Part shown: positions 25,187-32,758 of the stretch, piece after piece
Position numbering within the stretch: position 1 is the stretch's first letter
Layout of the letters: the number at the start of each line of letters is the position of its first letter
Assembly (NCBI GenBank): GCA_002441135.1
Contig: DJVJ01000047.1
Span: forward strand, 36,417 to 100,416
Length of the DNA stretch: 64,000 nt
Source: Caryophanales bacterium UBA6259
GTDB lineage: Bacteria; Bacillota; Bacilli; Tepidibacillales; Tepidibacillaceae
Direction of reading: 5' to 3'
Made by a program: the position numbers and the translations under genes
The notes under the pieces: generated by a model
Databases searched by the model: none
Told to the model about the DNA's origin: nothing
Seen by the model: only the letters and a program-made list of their open reading frames with translations

Positions 25187-25528
25187 CTACTTACCATCTA
25201 CTTCTCTTAATATCTTCAAAGTTCTTAAGTTTTGGTTCCACTCTACCCAATACCTTTTTCCACTTCTCAACTTAAAAAACTCTAAAGCACTTTCTGTCAA
25301 TCGTATAATGTTTCCGAAGGGAAATTCTAAAGAATGAAGAGTACCATCCATTAAAACGTTCTTATCTCCAACAACAAAATGAATATTAGAAATTTGACCA
25401 GTAGTTACTAATTCAGAGATTTTAAGATTATCGGCTGCTGTTGCGTCGATATACAATGTTCTATTAGGACGATCAACGTCAGGAAATGGAGGGTCTAGTC
25501 TCAAAATCTGTACTATTAATTTAGCCAT
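25187..25528 (-). CDS. Hypothetical protein, 113 residues
   Basis: Not recognised. It begins MAKLIVQILRLDPPFPDVDR, is mostly predicted beta and basic at the end (RYWVEWNQNLRTLKILREVD), with no signal peptide or membrane helix. GAGGTG precedes ATG 25528, and codon use resembles its neighbours, so it is probably real. It converges with mscL and diverges from helD. Confidence 0.6.
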   Translation of the reverse strand: MAKLIVQILRLDPPFPDVDRPNRTLYIDATAADNLKISELVTTGQISNIHFVVGDKNVLMDGTLHSLEFPFGNIIRLTESALEFFKLRSGKRYWVEWNQNLRTLKILREVDGK

Positions 25529-25657
25529 TTTTTCACCTCATTTCCTTATAAAGCGTTACGTTATAGTATGTTTTTTTTAGATTAAAAGTTACCCTGCAAA
25601 CCTAAGGCAGTTGTACTAAATTATTACGAAATTTAAAAATTGTACATTCATCCGATA

Positions 25658-25666
25658 TGATATAAT
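25658..25666 (+). promoter_or_regulatory. Extended -10 promoter upstream of helD
   Basis: TGATATAAT: a TGn extended -10 with a perfect TATAAT, 112 bases before the helD start. TTGTAC lies 15 bases upstream of the hexamer and may serve as a -35. Confidence 0.5.
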
Positions 25667-25777
25667 TATTCTGGAAATTATTTCTATCATAATACATAAT
25701 CTTCCTATATTTACTTCATACTAAATTATTGTTTGTTGATTTTAACTAGATGTATATCCACTGAAAGGAGCGGCAAT

Positions 25778-28129
25778 ATGGGAATCGACGAAAAAGAATG
25801 GCGAGAAGAACAAAACCGAGTTGAATATGTGATTGGTCAAATTAAAAAAAGACTAGTCTCGCTTGGCGAGCAAATCACAGAGACAAAAAAGGAAATTGTC
25901 GAGATCCGAAAAAACTTTTGGGAGGATGTTAGAGTTAATTTTGAAGATTCAGTAGAGGCTGCAGATACCTATGCGAGTATAAAGCAACAATCTGAAGTTT
26001 TGGGGGAAAGAGAACGAAGACACAGACAGGATCAAAATCAAATCACGAATTTACAACGATTAAAAGACTCCCCGTATTTTGGGCGAATTGATTTCATTGA
26101 AGAAGATGAAAGGGAAACAGACAAAGTTTATCTAGGAACTGCTAGCTTTCTTGATGAAGATGGGGAAACCTTTCTTGTCTATGATTGGCGAGCGCCTATT
26201 TCTAGCCTTTATTATGATTATCCACCAGGTCCAGCTGAATTTAAGACACCAGTTGGCTTAATAAAGGGGGAAATAAAACTAAAGCGTCAATTTATAGTTC
26301 GGGATAGTAAGATGATCTCTGTTTTTGATACTGGTGTTACTATTGGCGATGAGTTGTTGCAAACCGTGTTAGGTAAACAATCGGATATGCAAATGAAAAG
26401 CATTGTAGCCACGATCCAAAAAGAGCAGAATCAAATTATTCGAAATGAACGTAGTAAGCTATTAGTGGTATTAGGAGCAGCAGGAAGCGGTAAAACATCC
26501 GCAGCCCTTCAACGAGTGGCATATCTACTTTATCGTTATCGAGAAATATTAAGTGCAGAGCAAATCATTCTTTTCTCCCCAAATCAAATGTTTAATAGCT
26601 ATATTTCTACAGTCTTGCCTGAATTAGGAGAACAGAATATGCAACAGACCACCTTCCAAGAATATTTGGAAGCACGATTAAAAGGACAGTTTAAAGTGGA
26701 GGATTCTTATGCCCAAATGGAGTACCTTTTAACCTCGGAAAATGACTATGCCTATCCGGTTAGGAGAGAGGGAATTTTATTTAAATCCTCTGGACAGTTT
26801 ATGAAGGTGATGGAGCGCTATATTGATTCATTAGCTGCAAGTGGGATGAAATTTAAGGATATTCGTTTTAAAGAAAGAATTATTTTTACGGGTAGGCAAA
26901 TTAAAGAGAAGTTTTATTCCTTTGACTCTTCAATCCGTATTCCGAATCGATTACAGTTAGTGAAGAGCTGGCTTTTAGATGAGCTAAAGCAATTTGCGAA
27001 AATAGAGCGTAATGAAGCATGGGTTGAGGAGGAAACACAGTATTTAGATAATGAAGCTTATTTAAGATCTTACCAACAATCCATAGGGAAAAGTAGAGGA
27101 AAGGTTGGATTTGGTGAAGTTCAGAAAGAGCATGAAATCTTAGCAGATATGGTAATGAATAAGCATTTAAAACCAGTGAGGGCGTATATTAAACGTCTTG
27201 GTTTTGTTAACAATCCTGACTTATATCGTCAACTATTTAATTATCCAGAGAAAATTCTTGGGTTTTTATCAGAGGAGGAAGAGGTCCCTACATATCTGCG
27301 TGAAATTTGTACTTATACATTGGAAAAATTAGATAAGTCAGAGTTAACCTATGAAGATGCTACACCATTTTTGTACCTGAAGGATCGAATTGAAGGGTTT
27401 AAAACCAACACAATAATTCGCTATGTATTTATTGATGAGGCGCAGGATTATTCTCCATTTCAATTTGCTTTTATTCGCCAGCTTTTCCCTTTTAGCAAAA
27501 TGACTGTTTTGGGGGATTTAAATCAAGCTATTTACTTGCATTCTATCGATAATACTGCCTTGAGCTTCTTGCAGTCTTTATATCCAGAAAATGAAACGGA
27601 GACCATCATATTAAATCGGAGTTACCGTTCGACTAAACCAATTATAGAATTTACTAGAGGAATGATTGTAGGAGGAGAGCTAATTGAGGCCTTTAATCGA
27701 GATGGAGTCAAGCCGACGATTCGAAAGGTGAGAACCGAAGAAGAGGTCTATTCACAAATGATTGGGTTACTTCAATCTCTAGTAGAAAACGGGCATCAAA
27801 CAATTGCGGTCATCTGTAAAACTGCAAAAGAAAGTATAGAAGTATATGAAAAGTTGAAGGAACAAGTAGCTTTAACCCTTATTTCCAAGGAAACACTTTC
27901 CTTTAAAAAAGGAATTTATGTTATTCCTTCTTATTTGGCCAAGGGGTTAGAATTTGATGCGGTTATTATCTCTGATGCCTCTAAAGAACAATATTTTAAA
28001 GAAAGTGAACGAAAGCTTTTTTATACCGCATGTACTAGAGCTATGCATGAGCTTCATCTTTATTCTGTGGGGGAGATTACTCCATTTCTTGATGGAGTTT
28101 CTGAAAATGCTTACAAAATAGTAGAATAA
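25778..28129 (+). CDS. helD: RNA polymerase recycling ATPase HelD
   Basis: A 783-residue superfamily 1 helicase-like ATPase of the HelD class, which removes stalled RNA polymerase from DNA. A coiled-coil N-terminal arm (residues about 1-75, Lys/Glu rich) enters the polymerase. Walker A is GAAGSGKTSAALQRV near residue 232 and Walker B FIDEAQDYSPFQ near 550; LNRSYRST, YLAKGLEFDAVII and YTACTRAMHELHLY are motifs IV-VI. Length agrees with Bacillus HelD (about 770). ATG 25778 follows GAAAGGAG; an upstream TTG is less likely. Confidence 0.9.
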   Translation: MGIDEKEWREEQNRVEYVIGQIKKRLVSLGEQITETKKEIVEIRKNFWEDVRVNFEDSVEAADTYASIKQQSEVLGERERRHRQDQNQITNLQRLKDSPYFGRIDFIEEDERETDKVYLGTASFLDEDGETFLVYDWRAPISSLYYDYPPGPAEFKTPVGLIKGEIKLKRQFIVRDSKMISVFDTGVTIGDELLQTVLGKQSDMQMKSIVATIQKEQNQIIRNERSKLLVVLGAAGSGKTSAALQRVAYLLYRYREILSAEQIILFSPNQMFNSYISTVLPELGEQNMQQTTFQEYLEARLKGQFKVEDSYAQMEYLLTSENDYAYPVRREGILFKSSGQFMKVMERYIDSLAASGMKFKDIRFKERIIFTGRQIKEKFYSFDSSIRIPNRLQLVKSWLLDELKQFAKIERNEAWVEEETQYLDNEAYLRSYQQSIGKSRGKVGFGEVQKEHEILADMVMNKHLKPVRAYIKRLGFVNNPDLYRQLFNYPEKILGFLSEEEEVPTYLREICTYTLEKLDKSELTYEDATPFLYLKDRIEGFKTNTIIRYVFIDEAQDYSPFQFAFIRQLFPFSKMTVLGDLNQAIYLHSIDNTALSFLQSLYPENETETIILNRSYRSTKPIIEFTRGMIVGGELIEAFNRDGVKPTIRKVRTEEEVYSQMIGLLQSLVENGHQTIAVICKTAKESIEVYEKLKEQVALTLISKETLSFKKGIYVIPSYLAKGLEFDAVIISDASKEQYFKESERKLFYTACTRAMHELHLYSVGEITPFLDGVSENAYKIVE

Positions 28130-28166
28130 GCGTACTTATTAGAAATATAATTATTTGATATAGTTT

Positions 28167-28200
28167 GGAGACTTAAATTGTAGTCTCCGTTTATTTTTTT
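28167..28200 (+). terminator. Rho-independent terminator after helD
   Basis: Stem GGAGACT / AGTCTCC with an 8-base loop, followed by GTTTATTTTTTT. Confidence 0.85.
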
Positions 28201-28307
28201 ACAATAAATAAGGCAAAGTATTATGGCTACTATATGAAAAGAAGGTTATACTTTTAAAAGGATTATTATAAAGACAATGCTTATCAAAATGAATGTAGGT
28301 GAAATAA

Positions 28308-29246
28308 ATGAAGGTAGAGAAAAAAGGGGAATGGATGGAATTAGTCATACCGGAAGACTGGGCAGGTCTATCCATTGAATATATTTTAAAAGAGATATGG
28401 AAAACCCCAAAAGGATTGCTACATCAATTGCGAATGGAGAAAGGAGTAAAGGTGAATGGAGAGCTTCTCCCATGGTCTAAAGAAATGCAGGATGGAGAGC
28501 GATTACAGGTTCATCTTTTCCCAAAGGAAGAATATGGTGTAATTCCTAATTATCATGATGTTGATATTTTATATGAGGATGATCATCTTCTTATCGTCAA
28601 TAAACCAGCAGGAATTGAAATGCATCCTGCACATGAGGGCCAAACCGATACAATGGCCAATGCACTAGCCTTCTATTTTCAAGCCAACGGAATTGAAACG
28701 AAGATAAGGCATATTCATCGTTTAGATAAGGATACAACAGGAGCTGTTTTATATGCCAAAAATGCTTTAGCAGGTAGTATCATGGATCGTTTATTAGAGA
28801 GACGTTTGATTAAAAGAACGTATGTAGCCCTTGTCCATGGACATTTAAAAAACAAAAAAGGGAAAATTACAGATCCTATTGGTAAAGACCGTCATCATCC
28901 AACTAAGAGGAGAGTTTCCCCAACAGGTCAAGAAGCAATTACATATTATGAGGTACTTCAATATAATCCAAAACAAAATACTACCCTTGTAAAATTACAG
29001 CTACAAACAGGAAGAACACATCAAATTCGTGTTCATATGGGGCATTTAGGCCATCCAATTGTCGGGGACAGCTTATATGGGGAATGGGAAATGAGACATC
29101 TTGATAGCAAATTTGCAAGACCAGCACTTCATGCGGCAATGCTTTCATTGCCACACCCAATTATTCCTGATGAGATAAAAGTAGTAGCACCATTTTTAGA
29201 TCAGCCAGCGATTTTTGATTTTGATTTGGCAAAGCTTAAGGGTTAA
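28308..29246 (+). CDS. RluA family pseudouridine synthase
   Basis: A 312-residue RNA pseudouridine synthase. An S4-like N-terminal part (residues 12-75, KTPKGLLHQLRMEKGVKVNG) is followed by the catalytic domain with HRLDKDTTGAVLYAK near residue 137, where Asp is the nucleophile, and LQTGRTHQIRVHM near 235. The target may be rRNA or tRNA; Bacillales have several RluA paralogues and sequence reading does not decide between them. Start ATG 28308 follows GGTGA. It precedes the lysine-riboswitch unit but has no part in it. Confidence 0.9.
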   Translation: MKVEKKGEWMELVIPEDWAGLSIEYILKEIWKTPKGLLHQLRMEKGVKVNGELLPWSKEMQDGERLQVHLFPKEEYGVIPNYHDVDILYEDDHLLIVNKPAGIEMHPAHEGQTDTMANALAFYFQANGIETKIRHIHRLDKDTTGAVLYAKNALAGSIMDRLLERRLIKRTYVALVHGHLKNKKGKITDPIGKDRHHPTKRRVSPTGQEAITYYEVLQYNPKQNTTLVKLQLQTGRTHQIRVHMGHLGHPIVGDSLYGEWEMRHLDSKFARPALHAAMLSLPHPIIPDEIKVVAPFLDQPAIFDFDLAKLKG

Positions 29247-29256
29247 GAATGTATTG

Positions 29257-29285
29257 TTGACAGAATTATTATGTTATTGTAGATT
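29257..29285 (+). promoter_or_regulatory. Sigma-A promoter of the lysine transporter operon
   Basis: TTGACA (29257-29262), 17 bases, TAGATT (29280-29285). It begins 11 bases after the preceding gene and about 35 bases before the riboswitch. Confidence 0.65.
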
Positions 29286-29321
29286 TAATATATAACTTAA
29301 TATTTTAACCTCACTTTTTTA

Positions 29322-29577
29322 TTGTGAGGTAGAGGCGCGGTATTTAACAGTCATTAGTGGAGCTTGAGAGGCTTTGATACTAACGAGAAGGAAATATCGC
29401 CGAAGCTTGTAATATACTCAGTATTACTTGCTGGGTCTACAGTTAAGAGCTGTAGGACTGTCTCAATGAACTACCCGGTTTATTGAGTTGTGCTATCTCA
29501 TATGGGAAAAAGATGGGGAATTTAGGCGATTTTTGTATATCATGACCTGAGTTTTCAAACTCAGGTCTTTTTTTATC
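29322..29577 (+). promoter_or_regulatory. Lysine riboswitch (L-box) with terminator
   Basis: The leader shows the L-box landmarks in order: GTAGAGGCGCGG (29329), CGAGAAGGAAATATCGCCGAAGC-like core, GCTGG (about 29431), GTAGGACTGTC and the closing GCTATCTCA (29492-29500) that pairs with TGAGGTAG to form P1. A terminator follows: stem GACCTGAGTTT / AAACTCAGGTC (29544-29567) and a T7 run. Lysine binding should stabilise P1 and allow termination, so the downstream transporter is made when lysine is scarce. A hairpin CCTCAC/GTGAGG just upstream competes with the 5' strand of P1. Confidence 0.9.
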
Positions 29578-29656
29578 TATAGGTAATAAAAATTAATAGA
29601 CATACCTATAGAAAGAGAGAGCAAAACAAAGATAACTTGATGGAGGAGGAAGTATT

Positions 29657-30472
29657 ATGAAAAAAAGGTTGGCTATTTTAATTTCTTTAACTCTAATGGT
29701 GATGATGCTGTTAGCGGGGTGTGGATCAGAAAAAGATGGGGGAACATTTAAAGTTGGTCTTGAGGCGGGGTATGCACCGTTTAACTGGACTCAAATGGAT
29801 GATTCTAATGGGGCTGTTAAAATTGAAGGCTCTTCCGAGTATGCTGGCGGGTATGATGTGGAAATTGCAAAAAAAATCGCTGAAGGTTTAGGAAAAGAAC
29901 TTGTAATTGTTAAAACAGAATGGGATGGTCTTGTTCCAGCATTGGTTTCAGGAAAAATTGATGCGATTATCGCTGGTATGTCCCCAACTGCAGAACGAAA
30001 GGAAACTATCGATTTCTCTGACAACTATTATAAATCTGATTTAGTAATGGTAGTAAAGAGCGGTAGCAAATATGAGAATGCAACTTCTATTCAAGATTTT
30101 AAAGGAGCAAAAGTAACCGCTCAATTAAATACCTTCCACTATTCAGTGATTGAGCAGATTGAAGGAGTAGATTTGCAGTTACCAATGGACAATTTCCCTG
30201 CGATGAGAGTTGCTCTTGAATCAGGAATTATTGATGGCTATGTTTCCGAGCGTCCAGAGGGTGTAAGTGCACAATCTGCTAACTCAAACTTTAAAATGGT
30301 AGAGTTTAAAGAGGGATTTGTAACTTCTGATGACGATACCGCAATTGCAGTTGGTCTAGCAAAAGGTAGTGACTTAACTGAAAAAATTAATGAAGTATTA
30401 GCAGGAGTCTCAGAAGAAGATCGAATCACCATTATGGAAACTGCTATTAAGAATCAACCAGCAGCTGAATAG
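29657..30472 (+). CDS. Amino-acid ABC transporter substrate-binding lipoprotein (probably lysine)
   Basis: A 271-residue lipoprotein with signal peptide and lipobox LAGC (Cys near 22). The mature part is a family 3 solute-binding protein: VGLEAGYAPFNW, GGYDVEIAKKIAEGLGK, VPALVSGKIDAIIAGMSPTAERKE (read in parts) and IDFSDNYYKSD. It captures a polar amino acid outside the membrane and delivers it to the permease. Lysine is inferred from the L-box in the leader rather than from pocket residues. ATG 29657 follows GGAGGAGG. Confidence 0.88.
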   Translation: MKKRLAILISLTLMVMMLLAGCGSEKDGGTFKVGLEAGYAPFNWTQMDDSNGAVKIEGSSEYAGGYDVEIAKKIAEGLGKELVIVKTEWDGLVPALVSGKIDAIIAGMSPTAERKETIDFSDNYYKSDLVMVVKSGSKYENATSIQDFKGAKVTAQLNTFHYSVIEQIEGVDLQLPMDNFPAMRVALESGIIDGYVSERPEGVSAQSANSNFKMVEFKEGFVTSDDDTAIAVGLAKGSDLTEKINEVLAGVSEEDRITIMETAIKNQPAAE

Positions 30473-30487
30473 ATTTATTTTTATTGA

Positions 30488-30521
30488 GAAACCGAGTGCA
30501 GTTTAGAAGGCATTCGGTTTC
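30488..30521 (+). promoter_or_regulatory. Intercistronic hairpin between binding protein and permease
   Basis: Stem GAAACCGAGTGC / GCATTCGGTTTC (one G-T pair) without a following T run. Such hairpins commonly stabilise the upstream mRNA part, so that binding protein is made in excess of the permease. Confidence 0.6.
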
Positions 30522-30546
30522 CCGAATTTAAAGGAGGTACATCAAG

Positions 30547-31317
30547 ATGAGTCTTGAATGGATTGTAAAGATTGTTTTAGAGTATTGGCCAATGTTCCTT
30601 CGCGGAGCAGGAATAACTCTATTAATATCTATTACTGGTACTATTATTGGCTTTATTATTGGTCTTATCGTAAGTGTAATTCGTACGATTCCAATGCCTT
30701 CACGAGGGCCAAAAAAAATAGTCTTGAAGGTTATAAATACATTTTTATCGGTTTACATCGAAGTATTTCGTGGAACACCAATGATTGTTCAGGCTATGGT
30801 TATTTTTTATGGTGCTGCATTGTTTTATGGGATTCAGATGGATCGGATACTTGCGGGGATTCTAATTGTGTCCATTAATACTGGCGCCTATATGTCGGAG
30901 ATTATAAGAGGTGGAATTGTTTCTATTGATAAAGGTCAATATGAGGCAGCTGAAGCGATAGGAATGAATCATTTTCAAACGATGGTTAATGTTGTATTAC
31001 CACAAGCAATTCGTAATATCTTGCCAGCAACAGGAAATGAATTTGTCATTAATATTAAAGACACCGCAGTACTAAATGTGATTTCAGTATCTGAATTATT
31101 TTTTGCAACCAAGTCGGTAGTGGGTAATAATTTTAGATTTTTTGAAGCATTTCTTGTAACAAGTATCATTTACTTTATAATGACATTTTCCGTAACTAGA
31201 ATTTTACGTTATATTGAGCGAAAAATGGATGGGCCAGATAACTATATTATGTATGCGAACCAAATGCAGGTAGAAACACCAGAGGATATGTTACGAAGAA
31301 CCAAACAGAATTTCTAA
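30547..31317 (+). CDS. Amino-acid ABC transporter permease (probably lysine)
   Basis: A 256-residue HisM/GlnP-type permease with about five helices, an N-terminal [34 protein letters not shown] (the family RGTP motif) and the cytosolic EAA loop [16 protein letters not shown] for contact with the ATPase. A single permease gene implies a homodimer. ATG 30547 follows AAAGGAGG. Confidence 0.9.
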   Translation: MSLEWIVKIVLEYWPMFLRGAGITLLISITGTIIGFIIGLIVSVIRTIPMPSRGPKKIVLKVINTFLSVYIEVFRGTPMIVQAMVIFYGAALFYGIQMDRILAGILIVSINTGAYMSEIIRGGIVSIDKGQYEAAEAIGMNHFQTMVNVVLPQAIRNILPATGNEFVINIKDTAVLNVISVSELFFATKSVVGNNFRFFEAFLVTSIIYFIMTFSVTRILRYIERKMDGPDNYIMYANQMQVETPEDMLRRTKQNF

Positions 31318-31336
31318 TAGGGAAGGAGGCTATGTG

Positions 31337-32068
31337 GTGGAAAAGCTAATTGAGATTCAACATTTAATTAAATCCTTTGGAACTCACGAGGTGCTAAAAG
31401 ATATCGATTTTTCGGTAAGCAAAGGAGAAGTCGTTTGTATCATCGGATCTTCAGGATCTGGTAAATCAACCCTTCTTCGCTGTGTTAATCTTTTAGAAAC
31501 ACCAAGTGGTGGTCAAATCATCTATAAAGGGGAAAATATTTTAGATGATAAGCATGATATCTATGAATACCGCACAAAGCTAGGAATGGTTTTTCAACAA
31601 TTTAATTTGTTTAATAATCATGACGTGTTAAGTAACTGTGTCGTTGGCCAAATGAAAGTATTGAAGCGTACAAAAGAAGAGGCAGAAAAGGTGGCAATGA
31701 AATATTTGAAAGTGGTTGGAATGGAGCAATTTATCCATGCTAAACCAAAGCAGCTATCCGGTGGCCAAAAACAACGCGTTGCCATTGCTAGAGCACTTTC
31801 AATGGAACCAGATGTGATGCTATTTGATGAGCCAACATCAGCCTTAGATCCAGAGATGGTAGGAGAAGTATTAAAGGTAATGAAGGAGTTAGCCGAATCT
31901 GGTCTTACTATGTTAATCGTGACTCATGAAATGGGATTTGCAAAAGAAGTGGCCGACCGAGTCGTGTTTATGGACAAAGGAGTTATTGCAGAAGAGGGAA
32001 CTCCAGAGCTTATTTTCAATAATCCAACTCAAGAACGAACAAGGGAATTTTTGAAGAGGACTTTGTAG
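31337..32068 (+). CDS. Amino-acid ABC transporter ATP-binding protein (probably lysine)
   Basis: A 243-residue ATPase of the GlnQ/HisP group: Walker [14 protein letters not shown] near residue 36, Q-loop VFQQFNLF, signature [15 protein letters not shown] near 140, Walker [16 protein letters not shown] and switch His in [16 protein letters not shown] ending. The start is GTG; the second of two tandem GTG codons (31337) is 7 bases from AAGGAGG and preferred over 31334. It completes the riboswitch-controlled import operon. Confidence 0.88.
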   Translation: MEKLIEIQHLIKSFGTHEVLKDIDFSVSKGEVVCIIGSSGSGKSTLLRCVNLLETPSGGQIIYKGENILDDKHDIYEYRTKLGMVFQQFNLFNNHDVLSNCVVGQMKVLKRTKEEAEKVAMKYLKVVGMEQFIHAKPKQLSGGQKQRVAIARALSMEPDVMLFDEPTSALDPEMVGEVLKVMKELAESGLTMLIVTHEMGFAKEVADRVVFMDKGVIAEEGTPELIFNNPTQERTREFLKRTL

Positions 32069-32108
32069 TATAGATAAAATAGATGAAAAGGTAAAAAAAG
32101 GTAAAAGT

Positions 32109-32139
32109 AAGGTAAAAGGGGCCAGGCCCCTTTTACCTT
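32109..32139. repeat. Dispersed palindrome, copy 9 (inverse centre)
   Basis: Centre A32124, perfect 15-base arms AAGGTAAAAGGGGCC and complement, followed by more T. It starts 41 bases after the lysine transporter operon and is probably its terminator. Upstream lie two further GGTAAAA strings. Confidence 0.88.
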
Positions 32140-32174
32140 TTTTTGGATAGAGTTGAAGAAAGATTTAATAAGTT

Positions 32175-32221
32175 TCCAAAAGTTGACAAAAGGGGCCTGG
32201 CCCCTTTTGTCAACTTTTGGA
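32175..32221. repeat. Dispersed palindrome, copy 10 (47-base perfect)
   Basis: The longest copy: centre T32198, perfect 23-base arms with outer TCCAAAAGTTGAC / GTCAACTTTTGGA. It is 36 bases from copy 9 in opposite orientation and ends 10 bases before the -35 of the marR promoter. Confidence 0.92.
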
Positions 32222-32230
32222 TTACCTCTC

Positions 32231-32279
32231 TTTACGAAAAATCAAATTGGCTATATAATATATTTCGTATACGAAATAT
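32231..32279 (+). promoter_or_regulatory. marR promoter and operator
   Basis: TTTACG (32231-32236), 17 bases, TATAAT (32254-32259), followed at once by a perfect 20-base palindrome ATATTTCGTA/TACGAAATAT (32260-32279) that covers the expected start of transcription. A MarR dimer bound there would block its own operon. Confidence 0.8.
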
Positions 32280-32298
32280 TTGTACGCGAAGGAGTTAA

Positions 32299-32751
32299 AT
32301 GATGGAAGAACATAATAATGGACTAAAGGTAGTAAAAGAGCTAAAACAGATCATGGATACCGTTAAACAACATATGGAAAATGAGTTCAAGGAAATCAAC
32401 TTGACGGGAACACAAGGGATGTTAGTTGGAACTCTTGCTCACCAAGGGGAAATGAAAATTAGTGACCTAAGCAAGCGGATGGGTTTATCCAATAGTACAA
32501 TTTCTGGAATTGTGGATCGGTTGGAGAAACAAGGAATTGTAGAAAGAATCAGAAGTGAAGAGGACCGTAGGGTAGTTTGGGTTAATGTAACCTCTGATTT
32601 TAGGAAAATAGCCAAATCACATATTCATAAAGTAGAGGGAAATTTTGCTCTTATGATGAATGAATCAACACCAGAAGAGATTGAAAAAATTTATGATGGT
32701 TTAAATTTATTAAAAAAGTTAATGGAGAAACACCTAAAGAGGAAGGAGTAG
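32299..32751 (+). CDS. MarR family transcriptional regulator
   Basis: A 150-residue winged-helix repressor: KISDLSKRMGLSNSTISGIVDRLEKQGIV (helix-turn-helix, read in parts, residues about 50-80) and the wing RIRSEEDRRVVWVNVT. MarR proteins release DNA on binding phenolic or drug-like ligands. It leads a three-gene operon with two ABC half-exporters; the next gene begins 7 bases after its stop. ATG 32299 follows AAGGAG. Confidence 0.9.
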   Translation: MMEEHNNGLKVVKELKQIMDTVKQHMENEFKEINLTGTQGMLVGTLAHQGEMKISDLSKRMGLSNSTISGIVDRLEKQGIVERIRSEEDRRVVWVNVTSDFRKIAKSHIHKVEGNFALMMNESTPEEIEKIYDGLNLLKKLMEKHLKRKE

Positions 32752-32758
32752 AGAATCT

